Positions 42,304 to 51,412 of a DNA stretch of 64,000 nucleotides are shown piece by piece. The DNA is taken from positions 1 to 64,000 of the forward strand of contig JAVEDE010000029.1 of assembly GCA_030841105.1 (NCBI GenBank), written 5' to 3'. The stretch comes from Pyrinomonadaceae bacterium. Lineage in GTDB: Bacteria; Acidobacteriota; Blastocatellia; Pyrinomonadales; Pyrinomonadaceae. Under the pieces are notes generated by a model. It was not told the DNA's origin. It was given only the letters and a program-made list of their open reading frames with translations, and ran no database searches. Position 1 is the first letter of the stretch. The number at the start of each line of letters is the position of its first letter. Made by a program: the position numbers and the translations under genes.

Positions 42304-44499
42304 TCAGGAAGCGGGCGCGTTCATGTTGAGGGTGCGGACGAGGAAGCCCCAGATGTCGGCGTATTCTTCGATGATCTTCGAGGTGGGTTTGCCCGCGCCG
42401 TGACCGGCCTTCGTCTCGATGCGGATGAGGACGGGCGCGCTCCCGGCCTGCGCCGCCTGCATGGCCGCCGCGAACTTGAAGCTGTGGCCGGGCCACACGC
42501 GGTCGTCGTGGTCGGCCGTCGTGATCATGGTCGGCGGGTAGTGCTTGGCCGCCTTCAGGTTGTGCAGCGGCGAGTAGGCGTAGAGGGCTTTGAACTCGTC
42601 GGGGTTGTCGGGCGAGCCGTAGTCGGAAGCCCACGCCGCGCCGATGGTGAACTTGTTGAAGCGGAGCATGTCCATGACGCCGACGGCCGGGATGGCCGCG
42701 CCGAAGAGGTCGGGTCGCTGGGTGATAACAGCGCCGATGAGCAGGCCGCCGTTCGAGCCGCCCTGCACGGCGAGCTTCGGCGTGGACGTGTACTTGTTCG
42801 CGATGAGCCACTCGGCGGCGGCGATGAAATCGTCGAAGACGTTCTGCTTCTTCAACTTCATCCCGGCCTCGTGCCAGTCCTTGCCGTACTCGCCGCCACC
42901 GCGCAAGTTAGCCATGGCGAAGACGCCGCCCATCTCCATCCAGACGAGCCGGCTGACGGAGAAGTAGGGCGTCTCGGAGACGTTGAAGCCGCCGTAGCCG
43001 TAGAGCAGCGTCGGGTTCGTGCCGTCGAGTTTCAACCCCTTCTTGTGCGTGATGAACATGGGGACGCGCGTCCCGTCTTTGCTGTTGAAGAAGACCTGCC
43101 GCGTCTCGTAGTCGTTCGGGTTGAAGTCAACTTTCGGCTGGCGGAAGATGGTGCTCTTACCCGTCACGAGGTCGTAGCGGTAGATGGGGAAGGGCGTGGT
43201 GAAACTGGAGTAGGCGTAGAACGTCTCCTTGTCCGTGCGCTTGCCGCTGAAGCCGGAAGTCGAGCCGAGGCCGGGCAGCGCGACCTCGCGGACGAACTTG
43301 CCGTCGAGTTGGTGAATCTTCACCTGCGAGTGCGCGTCTTTCAGGTAGGAGACGACGAACAGGTTGTTGACGACGTTCGCGCCCTCGATGGTCTCCGCCG
43401 CTTCGGGGATGACCGTCTTCCAGTTCGCGCGTTCGGGCTTGCGCGTGTCTATGGCGATCACTTTGTAGCGCGGCGCGTTCTGGTCGGTCGTGAACCAGAA
43501 GACCGCGCCGTCGTTGTCAATGAAGTTGTAGGCGGCGTCGAAGTCGTCGAGCAGTTTGACGACCGGCGCGTCGGCCGCTTGGAGGTCTTTGTAGTAGACG
43601 CGGTTCTTGGCGTCCGTGCCGACCCAGACGGTGATGACGAGGTAGCGGCCGTCTTCGGTCACGTCGCCGCTGAAGCCCCAGTCCTTCTGATCCTTGCGCT
43701 CGTAGATGAGCGGGTCGTCCGCCTGCGGCGTGCCGAGGCGGTGGTAGTAGAGTTTCTGAAATTCGTTGACGCCCGACATCTGGCTCGCGCCCGCCTTCGG
43801 CTCGTCGTAGCGGCTGTAGAAGAAGCCTCGTCCGTCGGCCGTCCAGGACGCGCCGGAAAACTTCACCCACTTGATCGTGTCGGGAAGATCTTGGCCGGTC
43901 TCGATGTCGCGCACCTTCCACTCCGACCAGTCCGACCCGGATGCCGACAGCCCGTAGGCCATCAACTTCCCGTCGCGCGAGACGGCCGTCCCGGCGAGGG
44001 CGACCGTGCCGTCCGTAGAGAGTTTGTTCGGGTCAAGGAGGACGCGCGGCGTGTCGGCGAGCGAGGCGACGGTGTAGAGCACGCTCTGGTTCTGGAGGCC
44101 GTCGTTCTTCGTGTAGAAGTAGCGGTTGCCTTCGCGGTAGGGGATGCCGTAGCGCTCGAAGTTCCAGAGTTTGGTCAGCCGCTCTTTGATCTTTTGGCGG
44201 GCGGGAATCTCCGCGAGATAGGCGTCGGTCAGGCGGTTCTGCGCCTCGACCCAAGCCTTCGTGTCGGCCGTGTCCAAATCTTCGAGCCAGCGGTAGGGGT
44301 CTGCGACCTTCGTCCCGTGGTAGTCGTCAACCTGCTCGACCTTCTTCGCCGCCGGATAGGCGACGGCTTTCGACGCGCTTGACGGCACGCCGTCGGCGGC
44401 GGACTTTTGCGCAAAAGAGGACAGCGAAATTTGAGTTAACAATATGGCGACCAGACAGAGCCGCCGCGCGAACGAACGCGAAATATCGAGAGCGGACAT
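42304..44499 (-). CDS. prolyl oligopeptidase family S9A, secreted
   Basis: The 731-residue product has a signal peptide ending near SSFAQK, a seven-bladed propeller, and the catalytic domain at the C-terminal end. Triad: Ser in [11 protein letters not shown] (about 575), Asp in [11 protein letters not shown] (about 660) and His in [10 protein letters not shown] (about 695). [16 protein letters not shown] near residue 60 is the typical S9A entry motif. It cleaves short peptides on the C-terminal side of proline. I start at MSALDI (44499), since residues upstream are not signal-like. The enzyme is probably periplasmic. Confidence 0.96.
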   Translation of the reverse strand: MSALDISRSFARRLCLVAILLTQISLSSFAQKSAADGVPSSASKAVAYPAAKKVEQVDDYHGTKVADPYRWLEDLDTADTKAWVEAQNRLTDAYLAEIPARQKIKERLTKLWNFERYGIPYREGNRYFYTKNDGLQNQSVLYTVASLADTPRVLLDPNKLSTDGTVALAGTAVSRDGKLMAYGLSASGSDWSEWKVRDIETGQDLPDTIKWVKFSGASWTADGRGFFYSRYDEPKAGASQMSGVNEFQKLYYHRLGTPQADDPLIYERKDQKDWGFSGDVTEDGRYLVITVWVGTDAKNRVYYKDLQAADAPVVKLLDDFDAAYNFIDNDGAVFWFTTDQNAPRYKVIAIDTRKPERANWKTVIPEAAETIEGANVVNNLFVVSYLKDAHSQVKIHQLDGKFVREVALPGLGSTSGFSGKRTDKETFYAYSSFTTPFPIYRYDLVTGKSTIFRQPKVDFNPNDYETRQVFFNSKDGTRVPMFITHKKGLKLDGTNPTLLYGYGGFNVSETPYFSVSRLVWMEMGGVFAMANLRGGGEYGKDWHEAGMKLKKQNVFDDFIAAAEWLIANKYTSTPKLAVQGGSNGGLLIGAVITQRPDLFGAAIPAVGVMDMLRFNKFTIGAAWASDYGSPDNPDEFKALYAYSPLHNLKAAKHYPPTMITTADHDDRVWPGHSFKFAAAMQAAQAGSAPVLIRIETKAGHGAGKPTSKIIEEYADIWGFLVRTLNMNAPAS

Positions 44500-44629
44500 C
44501 GTTTTATTTCCTTTCCCAGAGCGTGTGTGCAAGGCGACCGACGGAGTTGGCAACGCTGCGGAATCTTCTAAGCGAAATTGGTGGTCAAGTCAACTTAGCG
44601 GAATGTCGAAGTAGAAACGAAAGCCTGTT

Positions 44630-44757
44630 CTTTGTCAGTTGTTCTTTGTCAGTGGTCAGTGGTCAGTGGTTCAAGATCGTCTTTAGCAACTCTCTTGCTC
44701 AACATAAACAACTGTCCACTGACTGCTTTCATTCATCGTTCATCATTCACCGTTTCT
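44630..44757. repeat. short-tandem-repeat element (GTCAGTG type)
   Basis: GTTCTTTGTCAGT is duplicated, then three GGTCAGT units; a complementary CCACTGACTG lies about 60 bases later, followed by CATTCATCGTTCATCATTCACC. It fills the gap upstream of the S9A gene and downstream of the DUF5916 gene and resembles the other intergenic repeats in design, not in sequence. Confidence 0.5.
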
Positions 44758-44760
44758 TTT

Positions 44761-47496
44761 CTATCCCCCGAAGCTGCGCCGGAACAGGTAGGCCATCTTG
44801 ATGAAGAAGACGCGGCCGTTGCGGCGGAAGCCGGGTTCGAGTTGGCGGCCGAAGGGCGAGAAGGTGTTGACGTTGGCGTCGTCGTTGTAGCCGACGTAGA
44901 AGGCCGTGCCGGGGTTCGGCGTGTAGCCCAACAAAAACTGACCGCGTGCGCGCCGCGGCAACGACTCGTAATCAATGCGCGCACGCGCGAAGAGAAAGCG
45001 CGTGAACTGGTAGGTGGTGCGCCACGAGAAGAGGTTCACGTCGAAGGCGACGAGGTTCGTGTCGTAGCGACGCAGGCGATTCTTGGTGTAGTCGAGCGTC
45101 GAGCGCAGGGCGTTCGTCGGCTGGTAGGCAAACGTGCCGCGAAACTCGAAGAGGCCGCCGCGGCCGGGGTCGAGCGGCGGCGGGGGCGGCTGCCGCGCCG
45201 GGTTATCGGGGTCGGGGTGGTCGAGCAGGCGCAGGTACTCCTGATAAGCGGGGCTGGCGAGATAGGCGAGATAGACGGGGCTGACGCGCGGGAAGCGACG
45301 ACCGCCGCCGAAGTCGAAATCGAAATGGCCGTCGCGGTAGACGGCGCGCCAACTGACCGAATACTTCTTGTTCGGGCGATAGCCGCCGTAGAAGAAATAG
45401 TGATTCTTGCGCGATGAGCGTTCGGAGTCTTCACCTGCGAACGCCCCCGCCAACTGCGCCGAGCGGCGCGCGCCGAACTCTTCTTCGATCAGACGCTCGT
45501 AGCCGTACTCGTAGGCCGCGCCGATGTTGAACTGCTTCTGGAAGAACCACTGGAAATTCGTCTCGCTCTCCCACGCCTGACTGCGACCCTGAAAGTCGTG
45601 GCTGATGAACGAGAAGTTGTGGACGTGCCACCTGATCAGTTTGGCCTTGGGCTTCGAGGTAGTGTCGTAGGAGGTGAAGAGGCTGTGGAAGTTCGTGTTC
45701 GTGCGCGAGGTGAAGCCCACATCAGTGCGGTAGTCGTTGGTTTGGCCCTCGCTGTAATACTCGTAGCCGAAGTTGCGTCCGAAGTGCGCGTAGTCGGCCG
45801 TGTAGCCGATGCCGCGCCCGGTGCGTAAGGGATCGTCGTCAATGTCCGGGTTGTAGAAGGCGCGGTGCGAGGTTGTGCCGACGAGCGAGAAGCTGACGGT
45901 GGTCTGCGGGTCGAGTTTGAAGCGACCGTCAACGCCGCCCGTCTGGTTGTGCAGTTCCTTGAACTGGTAGGTGGTGGCAACCGCGCCGATGGTGTTCTCC
46001 TGACCGACGTTGCGATTGAGACGAAAGACGCCGATGAAAGCGTTCTTGTCGAGGAAGCGGATCGCGCCCTGCGGCTGATCGGGGCGGCGACGTTCCTCCG
46101 CCTGAATCGCCAGCGTGCGGTCGTCCTGCGAGAAGTTGCCGGGGCCGTTGTCGGAGGCGACGAGAAGGCCGTAGGTGTTCGCGCCGCGCCTGCCCGTCAG
46201 TTTCAAAGCGACGTCGGGGTCAACGATGGCGCGCGTGTTGACGACGCCGAGTTGCGTCTGAAAAATTTCGATACCTTCGAGGAAGAACGGGCGGCGTTCG
46301 GGGTAGAAGATCGGGAAGCGCTGGTTGGTCGTCACCACTAACTGATCCGCTTCGACCTGCGCGAAGTCGGGGTTGAGTGCGAGGTCTAAAGTCATCGTCG
46401 GCGAGATGGCGAACTTGCCCGTGAAGCCGGGTTCGAGTTTGACGGGCGAGTTGACGAAGCGTCCCGGCTCGACGAAGCCGACGGGCGCGTTGCGCGGCGG
46501 AACGGTACGCACGCGCCGCCCTTCTTGCGAAACGGTCAGGCTCGGGATGAAATCAATGGTGCGCTCGGTCGAGATGCTTTCCAGCCCCGTGATGTGTCCG
46601 GCCTGATTCAAGAGGCCGTTGATGTCGCGCGAGATCGGCATCCACGAATCGGTCTCGTTGTTGAAGCGTTGAATCTGCCGGAAGATTTGAATGCCCCAAT
46701 GCTTGTCGCGCCCCGACTCGTACTTGAGCGACTTGAACGGGATCGCCGCCTCGACCACGTAGCCGTCCGAGGTGAGCGCGCCCTTCGATTCCATCACGAG
46801 ATCGAAACTGAAATCCACGCCCTGCCCCTCGGTGCGGATGCCATCCTGCTGGACGCCGAGCGGGTTGAAGACGAGCACGTAAGCCTTGCGCCGGTCGTTG
46901 AATGTGTCGAGGAGAACGCGCACGCTGTCCTCGTTCGTCAACACGTCGTCGCGCTTGGCGACCGTGGCGCGCACCTTGCCCGGCTCGTCGTGCGCGTGGA
47001 AGGCGATGTAGAGCATGCGCGAGTCGTAGGCCATGTAAACTTCCGTGGCCTGCGAGGGCGTGATGTTATCGCCGGGGCTGGTCTGGTAGAAGTCTTTGAA
47101 CACGGCGGCCTGCCGCCAGATGTCGTCGTCCATCTTGCCGTCAATCAAGGGCGCGCGCTCGACGCGCGGGATACGCACGGGCGCGGCCTTCTCCGGCGGC
47201 AGCACGACCGACCCCCTCTTAGCGGCGGCGGCCATGAGCGGCACGGACGACTCGCTGACGGGCGTCGTGCCGCGTTCGGGCGTGACCGCCCCGGCCGACG
47301 TGCCGACGGTGGAGAGCGGCTGTGTGCCGGTCGGGTCGGCGGGCGCGGCCGCGTTTTTCTTCTCATCCACGGGCGCGCTCGTGGCGGGCGTGGGCATCGG
47401 CGACGGGGCGGCCTGCCCCGTTCCTTGTCCTTGCGCGTGCGCGGCGCACGTACACGACAACACGAACGCGATCACCAACAGAGCTTTAATTCTCAT
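44761..47496 (-). CDS. DUF5916 outer-membrane protein with CBM9-like domain
   Basis: The 911-residue protein has a signal peptide, a Pro/Thr-rich linker and a CBM9-like sugar-binding beta-sandwich. That domain begins APLIDGKMDDDIWRQAAVFKDFYQ at about 118. A long predicted beta-barrel with alternating hydrophobic strands follows, ending KMAYLFRRSFGG. The terminal aromatic pattern is that of outer-membrane barrels. DUF5916 function is unknown; the architecture suggests binding or uptake of glycans or other polymers. It is a paralogue of the next upstream gene. Confidence 0.86.
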   Translation of the reverse strand: MRIKALLVIAFVLSCTCAAHAQGQGTGQAAPSPMPTPATSAPVDEKKNAAAPADPTGTQPLSTVGTSAGAVTPERGTTPVSESSVPLMAAAAKRGSVVLPPEKAAPVRIPRVERAPLIDGKMDDDIWRQAAVFKDFYQTSPGDNITPSQATEVYMAYDSRMLYIAFHAHDEPGKVRATVAKRDDVLTNEDSVRVLLDTFNDRRKAYVLVFNPLGVQQDGIRTEGQGVDFSFDLVMESKGALTSDGYVVEAAIPFKSLKYESGRDKHWGIQIFRQIQRFNNETDSWMPISRDINGLLNQAGHITGLESISTERTIDFIPSLTVSQEGRRVRTVPPRNAPVGFVEPGRFVNSPVKLEPGFTGKFAISPTMTLDLALNPDFAQVEADQLVVTTNQRFPIFYPERRPFFLEGIEIFQTQLGVVNTRAIVDPDVALKLTGRRGANTYGLLVASDNGPGNFSQDDRTLAIQAEERRRPDQPQGAIRFLDKNAFIGVFRLNRNVGQENTIGAVATTYQFKELHNQTGGVDGRFKLDPQTTVSFSLVGTTSHRAFYNPDIDDDPLRTGRGIGYTADYAHFGRNFGYEYYSEGQTNDYRTDVGFTSRTNTNFHSLFTSYDTTSKPKAKLIRWHVHNFSFISHDFQGRSQAWESETNFQWFFQKQFNIGAAYEYGYERLIEEEFGARRSAQLAGAFAGEDSERSSRKNHYFFYGGYRPNKKYSVSWRAVYRDGHFDFDFGGGRRFPRVSPVYLAYLASPAYQEYLRLLDHPDPDNPARQPPPPPLDPGRGGLFEFRGTFAYQPTNALRSTLDYTKNRLRRYDTNLVAFDVNLFSWRTTYQFTRFLFARARIDYESLPRRARGQFLLGYTPNPGTAFYVGYNDDANVNTFSPFGRQLEPGFRRNGRVFFIKMAYLFRRSFGG

Positions 47497-47620
47497 AACA
47501 CCCTTCGAGATTGACAGACGGGATTAACGGATTCCGAGCGAAAAGTTCTTTGCGGTTTTTCACTCCACCCAAGCGCCTCAGCTTGGTAAGAGTGCGTGCC
47601 CGACGAAAAGTTTCAGGAAA

Positions 47621-47719
47621 GTGTTAAGAACAGTGACGAGTGACAAGTGACAAGTTAAAGACAAGCTCTTTGCTTTAACTTGTCACTTGTCACCTGTCAC
47701 TTGTCACTGCTCTTAACAC
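47621..47719. repeat. inverted short-tandem-repeat element (GTGACAA type)
   Basis: GTGACGA/GTGACAA heptamers in the left arm face TTGTCAC/CTGTCAC heptamers in the right arm, and the ends GTGTTAAGA and TCTTAACAC also pair. The unique centre (AAAGACAAGCTCTTTGCTT) closely matches that of the element at 53372-53454. It separates the two DUF5916 genes. Confidence 0.8.
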
Positions 47720-47723
47720 TGTT

Positions 47724-50700
47724 TCAAAAGCTGCGCCGGAACAGGTACGACGCTTTGATGAAGAAGGTGCGGCCGTTGCGCCGCAGGCCGGGTTCGAGTT
47801 GGGAGGTGAAGGGGTTGTAGCCGTTGCGTTGCAGGTCGTCGTTGTAGCCGACGTAGAAGGACGTGCCGGGGTTCGGCGTCCAGCCGAACAGGAACTGGCC
47901 GCGCGCCGTGGTCGAGAGCGTGCCGTAGTCTATGCGCGCACGCGCGAAGAGAAAGCGCGTGCACTGGTAGGTGGAGCGCAGCGCGAAGATGTTGTCGTCG
48001 AAGGCGACGAGTCCGTTGTCGCGGCGCGTGAGTCGCGCCTTGACGTAGCTGAACGTGGTGCGCAGCGCGCTCGTCGGCTGGAGCGTGACGCCGGTGTCTA
48101 TGTCGAAGCCGTTGGCCGAGCCGGGATCGAGCGCGTTGAAGCAGACCGACGGCAGCGGAATCTCGTTGCCGTTCTCGTCCTTCTTCGGGATGCAGAGGCC
48201 GTCGGCTATCGCCTGCCTGCGGGCGACGGCGTAGGGGCTGACGCGCGGGAAGTCCGGCCCCGCGCCGAAGTCGAAGTCGAAGATGCCGCGCCGCGTGCCG
48301 GTGAAGAAGTAGGCGTAGAACTGTTTGTTGAACTGCCGCTCGGCGTAGACGAAGATCGTTTTCTGCCGCGTCTGCCGTTCGGAGTCGTCGCCCGCGAACG
48401 CGCCGCGCCGCGTGTTCGCGATGATCTTCCCGTTCGTGTCAAGGCGTGCGGGCGCGCGGCGCGAGCCGAACTCTTCCTCGACCAGACGCTCGTAGCCGAA
48501 GTTCGTGCCGATCTGCAAGAAGGTCTGGTGCGCGAAACTGAAGTTGTAGTTCGTGCCGTCAATCCAACTCTGGCTGCGCCCCTGCCAGTCATAATCAAAG
48601 CCTGTGAAGTTCTGGAAGCGGAACGAGGTGAGGATCGCTTTGGGGTTCGGCTCGGTGCTCAGGCGGAAGCCGAAGTTGAGGTTGTTGGTGTTGGTGCGGC
48701 GCGTGAAGCCCACGTCGGCGAGATAGTCGCGCGTGCGGCCGTTGGCGCTCAGGGCATAGCCGAAGTAGCGGCCGGTGTAGTCGAGCAGGTAGTTGTAGGC
48801 GAAGCCGTTGCGGTTGCGATAACTCGTCTCGTCGGTGGCGAGGTTGCGGAAGTAGTTCTTCGAGTTCGTGCCGACGACTTCAAAGGTGGTGAAGGTCTTC
48901 GGGTCGAGTTTGAAGCGACCGTCGAGGCCGAGCAGTTGGTTGTGCCGCTCGGTGAAATTGTAGGTCGTGGCGAACAGGCCGACGCTCGACTCGCGCCCCA
49001 CGTCGCGCTTCAAACGCAGCACGCCGATGAGCGCGTTCTTGTCCACGAAGCGAGCGAAGTTCGACTCGATGAATTGCGCCCGGTTGAGGCGAGCGTTGTA
49101 ACTATCTTCGTTCTCGTTCACGCCGCGCGGGCGGCGCAAGCTGAGCGCTTCGAGCGCAACGTCCTCGCGGTCGTCGTCGCTGAAATTGCCGGGGCCGTTG
49201 TCGGAGGCGAGTATGAGGCCGAAGGTGTTGCGGCCGCGCTTGCCCGTGAGTTTGACGGCCACGTCCGGGTCAACGATGGCGCGCGTGTGGACGACCTGCG
49301 TGGCCGTGTCGAAAATCTCTTTGCCTTCGAGGAAGAACGGCCGCTTCTCCTCGAAGAAGATCGGAAAGCGTTGGTTGGCCGTCACCACGGTCTGATCGGC
49401 TTCGACCTGCGCGAAGTCGGGGTTGTAGGCGAAGTCGAGCGTGACGGTCGGCGTCAGTCCGAACTTGCTCGTGACGCCGAAGTCGAACTCGACGGGCTTG
49501 TTCAGCATGCGGCCTGCGCCGAGCGGCGGCAACGGGTCGGGAGTGTTCGGGAAGGGCGACGGCAAAAACGTGCGGACGCGCCGCCCCGTCTCCGAGAGGG
49601 TGAAACTCGGAATGATTTCGAGCGTGCGCTCGGTGGAGATGTTTTCGAGGCCGGTCAGTTTCCCGGCCTGATTGAGATAGCCGCTGATGTCGCGCGAGGT
49701 CGGCATCCAAGAGTTGAATTCGTTGTTGAAGCGTTTGATGCGGCGGAAGAAATGCGCGCCCCACAGCTTGCCCTTGCCCGCCTCGTAACGCAGAGACTTG
49801 AACGGGATCGCCACCTCGACCGTGTAGCCGTCCGGGGTGATCACGCCCTTTGATTCCATCACGAGATCGAAGCTGAAATCCTCGCCGTTGTTTTCGGTGA
49901 AGATGGCGTCGGCCTGAATGCCGAGCGGGTTGAAATCCATCTCGAAGGCGCGCCGCTGGTCGTTGAAGGTGTCGAGGTAGAAGCCGACGTAATCGTCGTC
50001 GAAGATCGAATCGCGCTTGGCGACGTTGGCGCGAATCTTGTCCGGCTCGTCGTAGGCGTGGAAGGCGATGTAGAGAAACTTCGCGTCGTAGCCGATGAAG
50101 GCTTCGGTCGGCTTCGAGGGCGCGATGTTGTCGCCGGGCTGCGTCTGGTAGAAGTCTTTCAGCACGCGCGCCGTCTTCCACACGGCGTCGTCGAGTTTGC
50201 CGTCAATGACCGGCGGCGCGTCGAAGCGCGGAACGACGACGGGCGCAGCCTTCTCCGGCGGCAGCGTGATGGCGTTGCCCTTGCCCGCTGACACCTTCGC
50301 GCGGTCAACCGTCGCGGAGGTGGTGGAACTGTCGCTCGTGGTGGTGGAGGGCGCGGGGGCGGGCGCGTCGCTCGGCGTCGCAGTCGCGGGCGAGGCGGTG
50401 GGCGTCGGCGCGGGGGCGACCGCGTTGGACGCGCCGCCAGAGTTGGTCTTCTGCGGGTCTTGCGCGAAACGCACTTCGAGACGATTGAAACTCTGTCTGA
50501 CCTCGGCCGTCGCGCCCGCCTCCAACTTGAAGGAGAGCAAGACGTCCGCGCCGCGCCGCTCGACCCGCGCGTCCTCGAACCCGCGACCGCTGAGGCTCTC
50601 TGCGAGCGATGCGGCCGCATCATTCGCTTCGGCCTGCGGGATGCGGACGAAGAAACGCCCGCCGCTCTCGTACGTCGTGTAGTTAGTCAACTCGGCGTCG

Positions 50701-50990
50701 GACGTGAGCGTGACGCGCGCGCCTTCCGTCGTCTCGCGGCTGCGAAGCGAAGCGATGCGGCGCGGTCGCGCTTCGGCTGACGCACTGCCCGCGGTCGTCC
50801 CGGCGACGACGGAGACTGTCTTAGTCTTCGACTTATCCGTGAGCGACGCGACCTGCTGCGCGCGCCCGACGGGCGGCAGCAGCGCGGCGAACATCAGACC
50901 GGCGAGACCGGCGGCGAGCGTGCGCTGCACGGCGTTGAAGGGCGACGCGCCGGAACGCGCAGAAGAGCGGTGGACGGCTCTTTCAGTCAT
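47724..50990 (-). CDS. DUF5916 outer-membrane protein with N-terminal AMIN-like domain
   Basis: The 1088-residue protein has an N-terminal signal and an AMIN-like domain at about 80-180 (VTLTSDAELTNYTTYESGGRF in outline, ending LEVRFAQ). A Thr/Ser/Pro-rich linker follows, then the CBM9-like sandwich (PVIDGKLDDAVWKTARVLKDFYQ in outline) and a C-terminal barrel ending IKASYLFRRSF with terminal Phe. AMIN domains bind peptidoglycan or localise envelope proteins. The last 820 residues align closely with the neighbouring paralogue, showing tandem duplication with gain or loss of the AMIN part. Confidence 0.86.
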   Translation of the reverse strand: MTERAVHRSSARSGASPFNAVQRTLAAGLAGLMFAALLPPVGRAQQVASLTDKSKTKTVSVVAGTTAGSASAEARPRRIASLRSRETTEGARVTLTSDAELTNYTTYESGGRFFVRIPQAEANDAAASLAESLSGRGFEDARVERRGADVLLSFKLEAGATAEVRQSFNRLEVRFAQDPQKTNSGGASNAVAPAPTPTASPATATPSDAPAPAPSTTTSDSSTTSATVDRAKVSAGKGNAITLPPEKAAPVVVPRFDAPPVIDGKLDDAVWKTARVLKDFYQTQPGDNIAPSKPTEAFIGYDAKFLYIAFHAYDEPDKIRANVAKRDSIFDDDYVGFYLDTFNDQRRAFEMDFNPLGIQADAIFTENNGEDFSFDLVMESKGVITPDGYTVEVAIPFKSLRYEAGKGKLWGAHFFRRIKRFNNEFNSWMPTSRDISGYLNQAGKLTGLENISTERTLEIIPSFTLSETGRRVRTFLPSPFPNTPDPLPPLGAGRMLNKPVEFDFGVTSKFGLTPTVTLDFAYNPDFAQVEADQTVVTANQRFPIFFEEKRPFFLEGKEIFDTATQVVHTRAIVDPDVAVKLTGKRGRNTFGLILASDNGPGNFSDDDREDVALEALSLRRPRGVNENEDSYNARLNRAQFIESNFARFVDKNALIGVLRLKRDVGRESSVGLFATTYNFTERHNQLLGLDGRFKLDPKTFTTFEVVGTNSKNYFRNLATDETSYRNRNGFAYNYLLDYTGRYFGYALSANGRTRDYLADVGFTRRTNTNNLNFGFRLSTEPNPKAILTSFRFQNFTGFDYDWQGRSQSWIDGTNYNFSFAHQTFLQIGTNFGYERLVEEEFGSRRAPARLDTNGKIIANTRRGAFAGDDSERQTRQKTIFVYAERQFNKQFYAYFFTGTRRGIFDFDFGAGPDFPRVSPYAVARRQAIADGLCIPKKDENGNEIPLPSVCFNALDPGSANGFDIDTGVTLQPTSALRTTFSYVKARLTRRDNGLVAFDDNIFALRSTYQCTRFLFARARIDYGTLSTTARGQFLFGWTPNPGTSFYVGYNDDLQRNGYNPFTSQLEPGLRRNGRTFFIKASYLFRRSF

Positions 50991-51000
50991 TTTCGTTTGA

Positions 51001-51364
51001 CCTCAAACTTGTCGAGAAGGGCTACGCGAATCGAACCGGCCAATGACTTCGTAAGTGCGGGAGTCGTCGCTTGAGCCGACGCGGCGGCGCGCAAGCGGAG
51101 CGAAGGTAGAGCGAACGAAGATAGCCTGTCAGTCATTACATCTCGTCTTTAACTTTTTGCGATTCGGACAACGGGGCGCTTGCTGCTTCGGCCGCCAGGT
51201 AGAACGCGGACACAGGCCGTTTGGCTATTAGACGTTCCATATTCGAAAAATGTTTCGTGTAACTTCAAAGAAAGAACTCTGCATTTCCGGTAATTTGGAA
51301 ATCAGAGTGGCGTTAATTTGGAACTGTCGGCGGATGCCGAAACAGGGAGACTCAGCGGACGTTT
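51001..51364. other. intergenic region upstream of the AMIN-DUF5916 gene
   Basis: This AT-richer stretch should contain the promoter of the AMIN-DUF5916 gene. I see no RNA gene, repeat or supported small gene. Confidence 0.4.
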
Positions 51365-51395
51365 GCCGGGGCGACTAAGGGTGCGCCGCCCCGGC
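51365..51395 (-). terminator. GC hairpin after the large DUF4097 gene
   Basis: GCCGGGGCG and CGCCCCGGC arms (9 base pairs) around a 13-base loop lie 18 bases beyond the stop codon. It has no clear T-tract, so this is moderate evidence. Confidence 0.5.
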
Positions 51396-51412
51396 GATCT
51401 TGAAGCGACTTG

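Noticed and set aside
42256..44382. 708-codon frame antisense to the S9A peptidase
   Set aside because: High-GC antisense shadow with Arg/Val/Asp-rich composition and no motifs; the S9A frame has a full catalytic triad.
47799..49853. 684-codon frame antisense to the AMIN-DUF5916 gene
   Set aside because: Same reason: antisense shadow of a strongly supported gene.
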